NCBI GenBank assembly: GCA_016711435.1
Contig: JADJSY010000026.1
Location: 1-64,000 of the forward strand
Origin: Lewinellaceae bacterium
Lineage (GTDB): Bacteria; Bacteroidota; Bacteroidia; Chitinophagales; Saprospiraceae
Reading direction: 5' to 3'
DNA: 64,000 bases
Shown: piece by piece, positions 44,927 to 52,659 of the stretch
How positions within the stretch are numbered: position 1 is the stretch's first letter
Layout: each line of letters begins with the position of its first letter
Notes under the pieces: model-generated
What the model was told of the DNA's origin: nothing
What the model saw: the letters and a program-made list of their open reading frames with translations, nothing else
Database searches by the model: none
Translations under genes and position numbers: made by a program

Positions 44927-47169
44927 ATGCTTAACAAACATATCCGCAAAGTCGCCGTACTCGGCTCGGGGCTTATGGGAACGGGTATTGCTGCACAGCT
45001 TGCCGGCTGTGGTCTGGAAGTACTGCTACTCGATATCCTGCCCAATGATTTGGCTGAAAATGAAGCACAGAAACCCGCCGCGCGCAATCGTATAGCCGCT
45101 ACTTCTTTACAAACTGCCCTGAAAGCCAAACCCGCGCCATTCTACGATACCAAATTTGCAGCGCGTATCACAGTTGGAAATTTTGAAGATGATTTTTCAA
45201 AAATCAAGGACTACGACTGGATCGTAGAGGTTGTGGTGGAGCGGCTGGATATAAAAAAACAGGTATTCGAGAAGGTCGAAAAATACCGTTCCAAAGGTTC
45301 GCTGGTCACTTCCAATACCTCCGGCATTCCGATTCACATGATGGCTGAAGGCCGCAGCGAAGATTTCAAAAAACATTTTTGCGGTACCCACTTTTTCAAT
45401 CCCGTGCGCTACATGCGCCTGCTGGAGGTGATCCCCACGCCGGATACCGATCCGGAAGTGACCGCGTTTTTTATGCATTACGGCGATGTTATACTCGGCA
45501 AACAAACGGTGCTGTGTAAAGACACACCGGCCTTTATCGCCAACCGCGTAGGCGTGTATGCCATGGCCAAAATTTACCAGCTCACGCAGGAAATCGGCCT
45601 TTCCATCGATACCGTGGACGCGCTGACAGGCCCCGCCGTTGGTCGACCCAAAACAGGTACCTTTCGGCTCGGCGACCTCGTGGGCATGGATACTGCCGTG
45701 CATGTCATCAACGGGATGCGCGAAAACTGCCCCAATGACGAACAAATCGGCACCTTCGGGATACCCAAATACCTCCAGTTTTTAATTGACAATAAATTCC
45801 TCGGCAATAAAACCGGACAGGGTTTTTACAAAAAAACCGCTGAAAAAGACGCAAAAGGACGTCCGGTTATCCTCTCGCTGAACCTCGATACCCTCGAATA
45901 CGGCGCTCCGCAAAAAGAGAAATTACCGATTATTGATACCCTCAAACAAATAGAAGAACTGCCGCGCCGCATCAAAGCGGTGTTTAAAGGTGATGACAAG
46001 GGCGCTCAATTGCTCCAGCGCGCACACCTCGGGTTGTTTGCATACGTCAGCAACCGCGTGCCGGAAATTTCCGATACCGCCTATGCCATCGACGATGCCA
46101 TCCGGGCCGGATTCGCCTGGGAAGCAGGCCTACCAAGTCTTACCAGGCTTTGCCCGGCGGCGAATCCTTTATCCTGCTCGATACATTCCGTTCCAACAAA
46201 CCGGTCTACACCAATGCCGAATGCACCCTGCACGACATCGGCGACGGCGTGCTGTGCCTCGAATTCCACTCCAAAATGAATTCCATCGGCGAAGGCATTT
46301 TGCGCGGTATCAACGACAGCATCCTGATCGCCGAAGAACAGGGCTGGAAAGGCATCGTGATCGGCAACAATGCACAAAATTTCACCGTCGGCGCCAACCT
46401 GATGATGATCGCCATGCTGGCCTACCAGCAGGAATGGGACGAACTGAACATGGCCGTCAACCTGTTCCAGCAAACTTCCATGCGGATTCGGTACTCCGCC
46501 ATTCCCGTGGTGATCGCCACGCAGGGTTATGTTTTTGGCGGCGGCTGCGAATTTTCCATGCACGCCGATGCGGTTGTGGCAGCGGCGGAGAGTTACATCG
46601 GACTGGTGGAAGTCGGCGTGGGTATTATCCCCGGCGGCGGCGGTACCAAAGAGTTTGCCGTGCGGCTTTCGGATGAAATCAGCAAAGAGGGCGATGTGCA
46701 AATCCCGCGCCTGATCGATAAATTTAAAACCATCGCGACGGCTCAGGTGGCTACTTCTGCCTATGAAGCGTTCAACTATGGCTACCTGCTGTCCACCAAA
46801 GACCAGGTGGTACACAATGCTGCCCGCAACATCAGCGAGGCCAAGAAAAAAGTGATCGAACTCGCTGCAGATTATGTAAAACCTATTGAGCGCAAGGACA
46901 TTAATGTGTTGGGCCGCACCGGTCTGGGCGCTTTATACATTGCCGCGCACTCTTTGCAATTGGGTAACTACGCCACCGAACACGATATTAAAATTGCCAA
47001 AAAAGTGGCTTACGTCCTCTGCGGCGGCGACCTCACCAGCCCGCAACAGGTGTCGGAACAATACCTGCTCGACATCGAACGCGAAATGTTCCTCTCGCTC
47101 TGCGGCGAACAAAAAACGCTGGAACGGATTCAGTTTATGCTGGAGAACGGGAAGCCGCTGCGGAATTAA
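44927..47169 (+). pseudogene. 3-hydroxyacyl-CoA dehydrogenase/enoyl-CoA hydratase fusion, internally deleted
   Basis: Bifunctional beta-oxidation enzyme of the FadN type. Residues 1-190: NAD-binding HCDH domain (VAVLGSGLMGTGIAAQLAGC; SNTSGIPI; HFFNPVRYMRLLEVIPT). Residues 190-390: C-terminal HCDH domain (DTPAFIANRVGVYAMAKIYQ). The reading frame ends abnormally after AFAWEAG at about 46125: the expected FadN link of about 60 residues (GPFE/VWDALG...HTSFY) is missing and the sequence resumes in another frame as SYQALPGGESFILLD, leading into the enoyl-CoA hydratase part (ECTLHDIGDGVLCLEFHSKM; GGGCEFSMHADAVVAAAESY; GLVEVGVGIIPGGGG). Total is 747 codons against about 800 in relatives. So this is a deletion of about 170 bp that is not a multiple of three, real or an assembly gap. 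Confidence 0.82.
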
Positions 47170-47175
47170 GAAAAC

Positions 47176-47377
47176 ATGAGTCATCCCGGATTTTGCCTTG
47201 ATTTTGCCTAAAACGGCCACAAAAAGGTCAAACTCGTATTTATTGATGATTGCTTATTGACAATTGATGATTTTTGATGTGCGAAGATGCCACCTTGCAT
47301 CAATAATCATCAATTGTCAATAACAATCATCAAAAAATGCGGCGCGTACAGAGTCCTCAAAATCCGGGATGACTCAT
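47176..47377. repeat. Nested inverted-repeat element upstream of the MazG-like gene
   Basis: Outer arms 47176-47195 (ATGAGTCATCCCGGATTTTG) and 47358-47377 are perfectly complementary, 20 bp. Inner arms 47243-47279 and 47298-47333 are 36-37 bp (TTGATGATTGCTTATTGACA...), with one gap and one mismatch. Same nested design as at 1634 and 52173. The 290-bp spacer contains nothing else I can identify. Confidence 0.75.
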
Positions 47378-47459
47378 TTTTGCCCTTTTTAAAATACACC
47401 GCACCGCTTACCCCTACAGCCCATCCAGACAACTCGATGGGCTGTTTTATTTTTACACC

Positions 47460-47798
47460 ATGACAATAGAAAACGTACAACACACGGTAGATCAATGGAT
47501 TAACACCATCGGAATCCGCTACTACAACGAACTGACCAATACCGCCATTCTGATGGAGGAGGTAGGCGAGGTGGCCCGACTCATGGCCCGGCTCTACGGC
47601 GAACAGTCCTTCAAAACGCCGGAATTAGCCGCGACCGCCAAAGAAGATTTAGCCGACGAAATGGCCGATGTGCTGTTTGTGCTGGTGTGCCTCGCCAACC
47701 AGACCGGCGTGAACCTGACAGAAGCGCTCCAGAAAAACTTAGATAAAAAAACGCGGCGCGACGCCGCCCGGCATGCGGGTAATGAAAAACTGAAATAA
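47460..47798 (+). CDS. MazG-like nucleotide pyrophosphohydrolase
   Basis: 112-residue all-alpha NTP-PPase. The metal site is MEEVGEVARL (ExxE) in helix 2 and DLADEMADVLFVL (ExxD) in helix 3, as in MazG-like house-cleaning enzymes that hydrolyse non-canonical nucleoside triphosphates to monophosphates. The small size fits the single-domain MazG-like/RS21-C6 group. Basic C-terminal KKTRRDAARHAGNEKLK. Confidence 0.88.
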   Translation: MTIENVQHTVDQWINTIGIRYYNELTNTAILMEEVGEVARLMARLYGEQSFKTPELAATAKEDLADEMADVLFVLVCLANQTGVNLTEALQKNLDKKTRRDAARHAGNEKLK

Positions 47799-47807
47799 AC
47801 ACCCATA

Positions 47808-47949
47808 AGTAGTTATCCGTTATTTGTTATTAGTGGTGGTAATGCGCCATCTGTAGAAATGTTGGGCTACTCGATAAAGAATCCCCTGAATTTGTATAAA
47901 TGGTCCATTACCACCACTAATAACGAATAACAGATAACTAATAACTACT
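47808..47949. repeat. ATAAC-word inverted repeat before the alpha/beta-hydrolase gene
   Basis: Left arm 47808-47844 (AGTAGTTATCCGTTATTTGT...) and right arm 47906-47949 are complementary except that the right arm has one more word (GTTATTAG). The right arm reads CGAATAACAGATAACTAATA and ends 3 nt before the ATG at 47953. Confidence 0.7.
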
Positions 47950-47952
47950 CAT

Positions 47953-48714
47953 ATGCTCTCCGTTTTTTCCACTTTCCTGCAAAAAAAAGCGCTGTTCCGC
48001 CCCACGTTACTGACGACAGCGCACCGTTTTGATTTTGAGGAACCGTTTACCGAACACTTTTTCGATACGCCGGACGGAGCGCGGCTGAATGCGCTTTTTT
48101 TTCCGAGTCCCGCAAATGTAAAATGCGGGGTCGTACTTTATTTTCATGGCAACCGCGACAACCTGCAACGCTGGGGCGCCCTGCACCGCGATTTCACCGG
48201 GCGTGGTTATGATTTTTTTGTGCCCGATTACCGCGGTTACGGCAAAAGCAGCGGCGAGCCGGATGAACAGCATTATTTGGCGGATGCCATGTTGGTGTAT
48301 AACTGGCTTCGGGAACGATATTCGGCGGAAGAAATTATACTCTACGGGCGCTCTTTGGGCACAGGCATGGCCAGTTACTTAGCGGCGCGTGTGCCGGCGC
48401 GCATGGTCATCCTCGAAACGCCTTTTGACAACATCGGTGGCCTGCTCGCCAGCCATATCCGCCGGCACCAACCGCCTTTCGAGCCGGCATTTCAGTTTCC
48501 CAACGATGAAAACCTGAAAGCAACAAGATTACCCCTGCTCATTTTTCACGGTACCCGCGACCGGGTAGTGCCGTATGCTTCTGCGGAAAATCTAAAACAG
48601 GTACTCAAACCCGGAGATGAGTTTGTAACTATTGAAGGCGGGTCGCATAACAACTTGAATACGTTTGAGTTGTATCAGGAAAAATTGGGTAAATGGTTGT
48701 ATCGGCTGCTTTAG
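47953..48714 (+). CDS. Alpha/beta hydrolase
   Basis: 253-residue serine hydrolase of the ABHD13/17-like group. Oxyanion region VVLYFHGNRDNLQRWG, nucleophile elbow YGRSLGTGMASYLAAR (G-x-S-x-G), acidic residue in FHGTRDRVVPY and catalytic His in EGGSHNNLNTFELY. It has no clear signal peptide but a hydrophobic N-terminus (MLSVFSTFLQKKALF), perhaps membrane-associated. Substrate unknown. Its stop overlaps a perfect inverted repeat. Confidence 0.87.
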   Translation: MLSVFSTFLQKKALFRPTLLTTAHRFDFEEPFTEHFFDTPDGARLNALFFPSPANVKCGVVLYFHGNRDNLQRWGALHRDFTGRGYDFFVPDYRGYGKSSGEPDEQHYLADAMLVYNWLRERYSAEEIILYGRSLGTGMASYLAARVPARMVILETPFDNIGGLLASHIRRHQPPFEPAFQFPNDENLKATRLPLLIFHGTRDRVVPYASAENLKQVLKPGDEFVTIEGGSHNNLNTFELYQEKLGKWLYRLL

Positions 48715-48769
48715 CTGCCGAAATGCCTTGGAAGATTTCCCTTTTCGCATCCGGCAGCTAAAGCAGCCG
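48703..48769. terminator. Convergent-gene hairpin
   Basis: CGGCTGCTTTAGCTGCCG (48703-48720) and CGGCAGCTAAAGCAGCCG (48752-48769) are perfect 18-bp arms overlapping the hydrolase stop and facing the convergent PAP2-like gene. The coding end of the hydrolase (RLL) lies within the arm. Confidence 0.65.
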
Positions 48770-48782
48770 GTACGTGTGACAC

Positions 48783-49448
48783 TCACCGCAGCAACACTTC
48801 CGCCAGCATGACCGCTAGAAAACCCGCAGTGTAACCCCGGTACAAATCTTCCGGTACATGCGCCTTCAAGGCAAGTCGCGCCGTGCCGATGAGTCCGGCG
48901 AACAACACGGTAAGCGCCAGTAAAACCGTCAGGCTTATTTGTAACGAGCCGTCAAACATAGGAATCCCCATGCCCGCGCCGCGCCACTCGACGGTAGCCA
49001 GCAACACCATCGCCACCAATCCGCCCATACCTGTAGCGTGGGCGCTGATTTTGGTAAAAATATTGACAAAAAAAGCGAAAAACAATCCGACCGTAGCGCC
49101 CAGTACGCACACTGCGAACAGAGAAGGTACTTGGGCGCCGGAGAACAGGTTTTTAAAAAGCCAGAGGTAAAAAATGCCGGTGATGATATAGGGCCCGATG
49201 CGCTCCTGTTTGCTCTCCATCTCCAGGCTGCGGATAAAACCCAGCGGTTTCATCAGGGCAACCCCGAATCCGGGCAGCAAAAAGGTGGTGGTAAACACCG
49301 AAATCAACAACAGCATGGCACGATGATCGGTGATGCTGCGCGCACTGAACGCAAAAGGATTGACGGCCAGCAGCAGCAGCAGAATATAGGTCAGCACGAG
49401 CAGCGGATGCCCCAGATACGACAAGATGCGGGCGAGGGTAAGGTTCAT
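48783..49448 (-). CDS. PAP2-like integral membrane phosphatase family protein
   Basis: 221 residues with six hydrophobic segments. ISAHATGMGGL resembles the SGH motif (motif 2) and RLALKAHVPEDLYRGYTAGF resembles the R-x-x-x-x-H-x-x-x-D motif (motif 3) of PAP2 lipid phosphatases, with an acid (E) after the His. The catalytic His residues appear present, but motif 1 (KxxxxxxRP) is not clear. Function therefore uncertain: lipid or undecaprenyl pyrophosphate phosphatase, or a degenerate relative. Starts 1 nt before the smpB stop, so cotranscribed with smpB. Confidence 0.6.
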   Translation of the reverse strand: MNLTLARILSYLGHPLLVLTYILLLLLAVNPFAFSARSITDHRAMLLLISVFTTTFLLPGFGVALMKPLGFIRSLEMESKQERIGPYIITGIFYLWLFKNLFSGAQVPSLFAVCVLGATVGLFFAFFVNIFTKISAHATGMGGLVAMVLLATVEWRGAGMGIPMFDGSLQISLTVLLALTVLFAGLIGTARLALKAHVPEDLYRGYTAGFLAVMLAEVLLR

Positions 49449-49925
49449 TTACCGGACTTTATATGCTTTATTGATGCGGTCGAGGTCGCGTTTGCCTTCC
49501 CGTTCCTTGATGGTCTCGCGTTTATCGAACAGTTTTTTACCGCGCGCCAGTTCTATGGTGAGTTTTGCAAATCCGCGGTCGCTGATAAATAGTTTATAGG
49601 GCACAATAGTGGTGCCTTTTTCACGCGTACCGCGTTCTAGTTTGCGCAGTTCGGGTTTGCGCAGCAGAAGTTTCCGGTTTCGCCGGGTCAGGTGGTTGGT
49701 GTCCGAACCGTACTCATATTCAGCGATATACAGGTTGCGTACCCAAAGTTCGCCGTTTTCAAACAGGCAATATGCATCGCCCAGGTTGGCATTGCCCGCC
49801 CGGATACTTTTTATTTCCGAACCGGTCAGCATCATACCTGCATCGTATTCCTGCACGAAGTAATATTCGAAGGAAGCCTTTCGGTTGGTTATTTCAATCT
49901 TCTGTTTTTTCTTCTCCTTTGCCAT
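49449..49925 (-). CDS. smpB: SsrA-binding protein SmpB
   Basis: 158-residue partner of tmRNA in trans-translation, rescuing stalled ribosomes. EITNRKASFEYYFVQEYDAG is the family N-terminus; GSEIKSIRAGNANLGDAYCL contains the conserved G-E-K/R-S-L/I-R motif; FISDRGFAKLTIELARGKKL, FDKRETIKEREGKRDLDRIN is the basic tail that follows the decoding centre. The tmRNA gene itself is not in the window. Confidence 0.95.
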   Translation of the reverse strand: MAKEKKKQKIEITNRKASFEYYFVQEYDAGMMLTGSEIKSIRAGNANLGDAYCLFENGELWVRNLYIAEYEYGSDTNHLTRRNRKLLLRKPELRKLERGTREKGTTIVPYKLFISDRGFAKLTIELARGKKLFDKRETIKEREGKRDLDRINKAYKVR

Positions 49926-50016
49926 AATACCGGTAAATCAAGGTCTCAACAGTTCATCATTGCCTGACGGCGACATCTAACCATCAGGGAGTGCATAGAA
50001 GTTCCAGCCGGCGTTG

Positions 50017-50769
50017 TCAGAACGAACGCAGACCAATCACGACCATCATTCTTCCGGTAACGCCATGCTCTTTCCGGTGTGAAAAATAATCCGCATTGTG
50101 CAGCACGGTGGAAAACGCCGATATTTCCATTTGCGCGGCAGGCACCCCGAAATCGAGGAGTTGCGCGGCATTGGCTTTTTTCAGGTCGACAAAAAACTTC
50201 TGTCTTTCAGCATCCCAGCGTTTATGCGCAGGGTCAAATGCCTCGGCGACTTCATTTCCCACTTCAAACGAACATTCGTCGATACAAGTACCGATATAGG
50301 CATAACAATCTGTGCCGGAAGTACCGAAGTGTTTTTTCATGTCCAGCAGGGTTTTTCCGACTATAGCGCCGCAGGTTCCGCGCCAACCGGCATGAATGGC
50401 GGCCACGGCTTTGTGTTTCGAGTCATATATAAGAATCGGCGTACAATCGGCTACCGACACCGCCAGCACGACACCGCGTTCGGCGCTCAGCAGCGCATCG
50501 AAACCCTCGGCGCCGCCGGGCCGGGTGACCAAACGGATTTCCGTGCCGTGTACCTGTTTCGACCAGGCTAAGTGTCCGGTTTCAAACCCGAGTGCCGCAC
50601 AAAAACGCCGTCGGTTCTCTAACACGCAATCAGGATCGTCGCCCGTGCTTTTGCCTAAATTCAGCGACTGGTAAGGCGGCGCACTGACACCACCATGCCG
50701 GGTGCTTTCCGCAGCGATCAGCTGTGGAAAAGACTGAAAAATACCAGGTTGCCGAAAAAGAATACCCAT
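50017..50769 (-). CDS. pgeF: Peptidoglycan editing factor PgeF (YfiH, polyphenol oxidase family)
   Basis: 250-residue cytoplasmic enzyme of the YfiH/PgeF family, which removes misincorporated serine from peptidoglycan precursors and has been described as a multicopper-type laccase domain. Family motifs: ESTRHGGVSAPPYQSLNLGK, WSKQVHGTEI, VSVADCTPILIYDSKHKAVA, IHAGWRGTCGAIVGK and YIGTCIDECSFEVG. The His, Cys, His zinc-binding set appears intact. Placed between smpB and the divergent ABC permease. Confidence 0.9.
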   Translation of the reverse strand: MGILFRQPGIFQSFPQLIAAESTRHGGVSAPPYQSLNLGKSTGDDPDCVLENRRRFCAALGFETGHLAWSKQVHGTEIRLVTRPGGAEGFDALLSAERGVVLAVSVADCTPILIYDSKHKAVAAIHAGWRGTCGAIVGKTLLDMKKHFGTSGTDCYAYIGTCIDECSFEVGNEVAEAFDPAHKRWDAERQKFFVDLKKANAAQLLDFGVPAAQMEISAFSTVLHNADYFSHRKEHGVTGRMMVVIGLRSF

Positions 50770-50860
50770 ACGAATGTTATTTACATCTGCAAAAGAAGGC
50801 TTTTTATCGAATTTTGAAAATGCTGGCTCTATTTAAAGGCCGATGGTAGCGCAGGGTGGT

Positions 50861-50868
50861 TACCTTTG
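50861..50868 (+). promoter_or_regulatory. -7 element TACCTTTG of the ABC permease gene
   Basis: Consensus TAnnTTTG, 28 nt before the ATG at 50896. Any upstream TTTA-like -33 is weak. It argues against the longer reading that would start at the TTG at 50866 inside this motif. Confidence 0.5.
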
Positions 50869-50895
50869 AGAACTTTATACATAAATTCCTCGCTC

Positions 50896-52137
50896 ATGCC
50901 TTTTTCCGAAATACTTAGCATGGCTTTCCAGAGCATCCGCACCAATATGCTCCGGGCTGTCCTCACCTTGCTTATCATCGCATTTGGCATTATGGCCCTG
51001 GTAGGAATTCTGACTGCCATTGACGCCATCGCTTTTTCCCTGAACGATAACTTTTCCGGACTCGGCGCCAATTCTTTCAGCATCGAACGCAAATGGGGCG
51101 AAGTGAAAAGCAACCAGCGCGGCCGGAGGCAAAAAGTGGCCGAAGCAGTGAACTACCGCCAGGCGATGGAATTCAAAGAGCGTTTCAACTTCTCTGCGAA
51201 AGTAGCCGTAGGTTGTTATGGCACCGGGCAGGCAGTGGTGAAATACGGCGACCAGGAAACCAACCCCAATGTGGTTTTTAACGGCGCAGATGAAAATTTC
51301 CTGGATATTAAAGGCGTTGACATTGTTTTAGGGCGCAATTTTTCCAAAGCAGAAGTAGAATCGGGTGCGCCCAATGTGATCATCGGCGCTGATATTGTCA
51401 AAAAACTGTTCAAGGGCAAAAATGAAAAAGCCATCGATCAGATCATTTCAGTCAATAACCGGCGCTACCGGGTCATCGGAATCATGGCCTCCAAAGGCTC
51501 CACGATGAACGAGTCCAGCGACCGCCGCGTATATGCACCCCTTATGACCGCCAAAGCGCTGTTCGGCAGCGGCGTGGATCGCGACTATTTCCTGATGGTA
51601 GCCGTGAACAATTCGACCGACATGGAAGCGGCACAATCGGAAGCCATCGGGCTTTTTCGCCAGATCCGCGGACTTCGCCCCGGCCAGGACGACGATTTTA
51701 AGGTGTTTGCCAGCGATGGACTGGTCGCTATTTTGAAAGAAAATACCACCAATTTGCGGCTTGCCACCATTGCCATCGGTTTGATGACGCTGCTGGGGGC
51801 CGCCATCGGCCTGATGAATATTATGCTGGTCAGCGTCACCGAACGCACCCGTGAAATCGGAATTTACAAAGCCCTGGGCGCCACACGCCGCAGTATTCTG
51901 CTCCAGTTTCTGACCGAAGCCATCGTTATTTGTCAAATCGGCGGATTGGTCGGCATTTTCCTCGGCATCCTGATTGGCAACATCGTTACACCCTTGCTGG
52001 GCGGCAGTTTCCTCATTCCCTGGGGCTGGATGTTTCTCGGTTTCGCCCTGTGTATGGTGGTTGGCGTAGTTTCCGGGTTTTATCCCGCTATGAAAGCCGC
52101 CCGGCTTGATCCTATTGAGTCATTGCGTTATGAGTGA
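50896..52137 (+). CDS. MacB-type ABC transporter permease
   Basis: 413-residue membrane subunit of a type VII (MacB/LolC-like) ABC system. Starts MPFSEILSMAFQSIRTNMLR, TM1, then a large periplasmic MacB core domain (residues about 60-280), three C-terminal helices with the FtsX signature GLMTLLGAAIGLMNIMLVSV, TERTREIGIYKALGATRRSI (cytoplasmic coupling helix) and a final SGFYPAMKAARLDPIESLRY. No ATPase gene adjoins it, so the partner is elsewhere. Substrate unknown; could be lipoprotein, peptide or drug extrusion. The start at 50896 follows the promoter element. Confidence 0.88.
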   Translation: MPFSEILSMAFQSIRTNMLRAVLTLLIIAFGIMALVGILTAIDAIAFSLNDNFSGLGANSFSIERKWGEVKSNQRGRRQKVAEAVNYRQAMEFKERFNFSAKVAVGCYGTGQAVVKYGDQETNPNVVFNGADENFLDIKGVDIVLGRNFSKAEVESGAPNVIIGADIVKKLFKGKNEKAIDQIISVNNRRYRVIGIMASKGSTMNESSDRRVYAPLMTAKALFGSGVDRDYFLMVAVNNSTDMEAAQSEAIGLFRQIRGLRPGQDDDFKVFASDGLVAILKENTTNLRLATIAIGLMTLLGAAIGLMNIMLVSVTERTREIGIYKALGATRRSILLQFLTEAIVICQIGGLVGIFLGILIGNIVTPLLGGSFLIPWGWMFLGFALCMVVGVVSGFYPAMKAARLDPIESLRYE

Positions 52138-52172
52138 TTTAAGCGGGTGATTTTTTGCAAAACGGAGTGGAT

Positions 52173-52494
52173 TAATGGGTAGGACGGTCTTCTGGCCGTC
52201 GGTACAAGGGTACTTTTGCCAGTTCCAAGCGCCTTGATCGAAGTTTTTTAAAAACCGTATTAAATGGGGTTGAAACCCCGTAGTAAGGTATCTGTACGTG
52301 CTCCCGGCTGAAGCCGGGAGTTATTGAAACAGTGCTTTTTACTGACAAATATCGAGTGGCTGATATCAATAACCGCCGGCTTCAGCCGGTGGAAAGTCGA
52401 TCAATGCACTGAAGGGGTTTTTAACCCCATTGTAAAACCCAAGGTTATAATGTGGTTTTATTTTAAAACCTCAATCTGGCCGTACTACCCATTA
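52173..52494. repeat. REPIN-type element, copy 2, within a 15-bp outer inverted repeat
   Basis: Core 52260-52431 is homologous to the reverse complement of 31774-31947. It has terminal TAAATGGGGTTGAAACCCC and GGGGTTTTTAACCCCATT, and GGCTGAAGCC palindromes at 52301-52320 (CTCCCGGCTGAAGCCGGGAG) and 52373-52392, with inward GTTATTGA tails. The larger unit is bounded by TAATGGGTAGGACGG (52173-52187) and CCGTACTACCCATTA (52480-52494), one mismatch. A single ACGGTC-type REP lies at 52178-52202. This fills most of the 521-bp spacer; 52495-52659 is A/T-rich and holds no feature I recognise. Confidence 0.8.
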
Positions 52495-52659
52495 AATTCT
52501 CTCCGGTTTGCAAAAATTCGGGATGGCTTCTCTTTTGCCGCTATGTTTTAACAAATTTCCACTTCGGAATCACGACCTTTACACGCTCAAGGCAGATTGT
52601 TTTTGATCATCCTGACACAAAAACTGATTCTATTTTTACTCAAACTTATCATATTGCTT

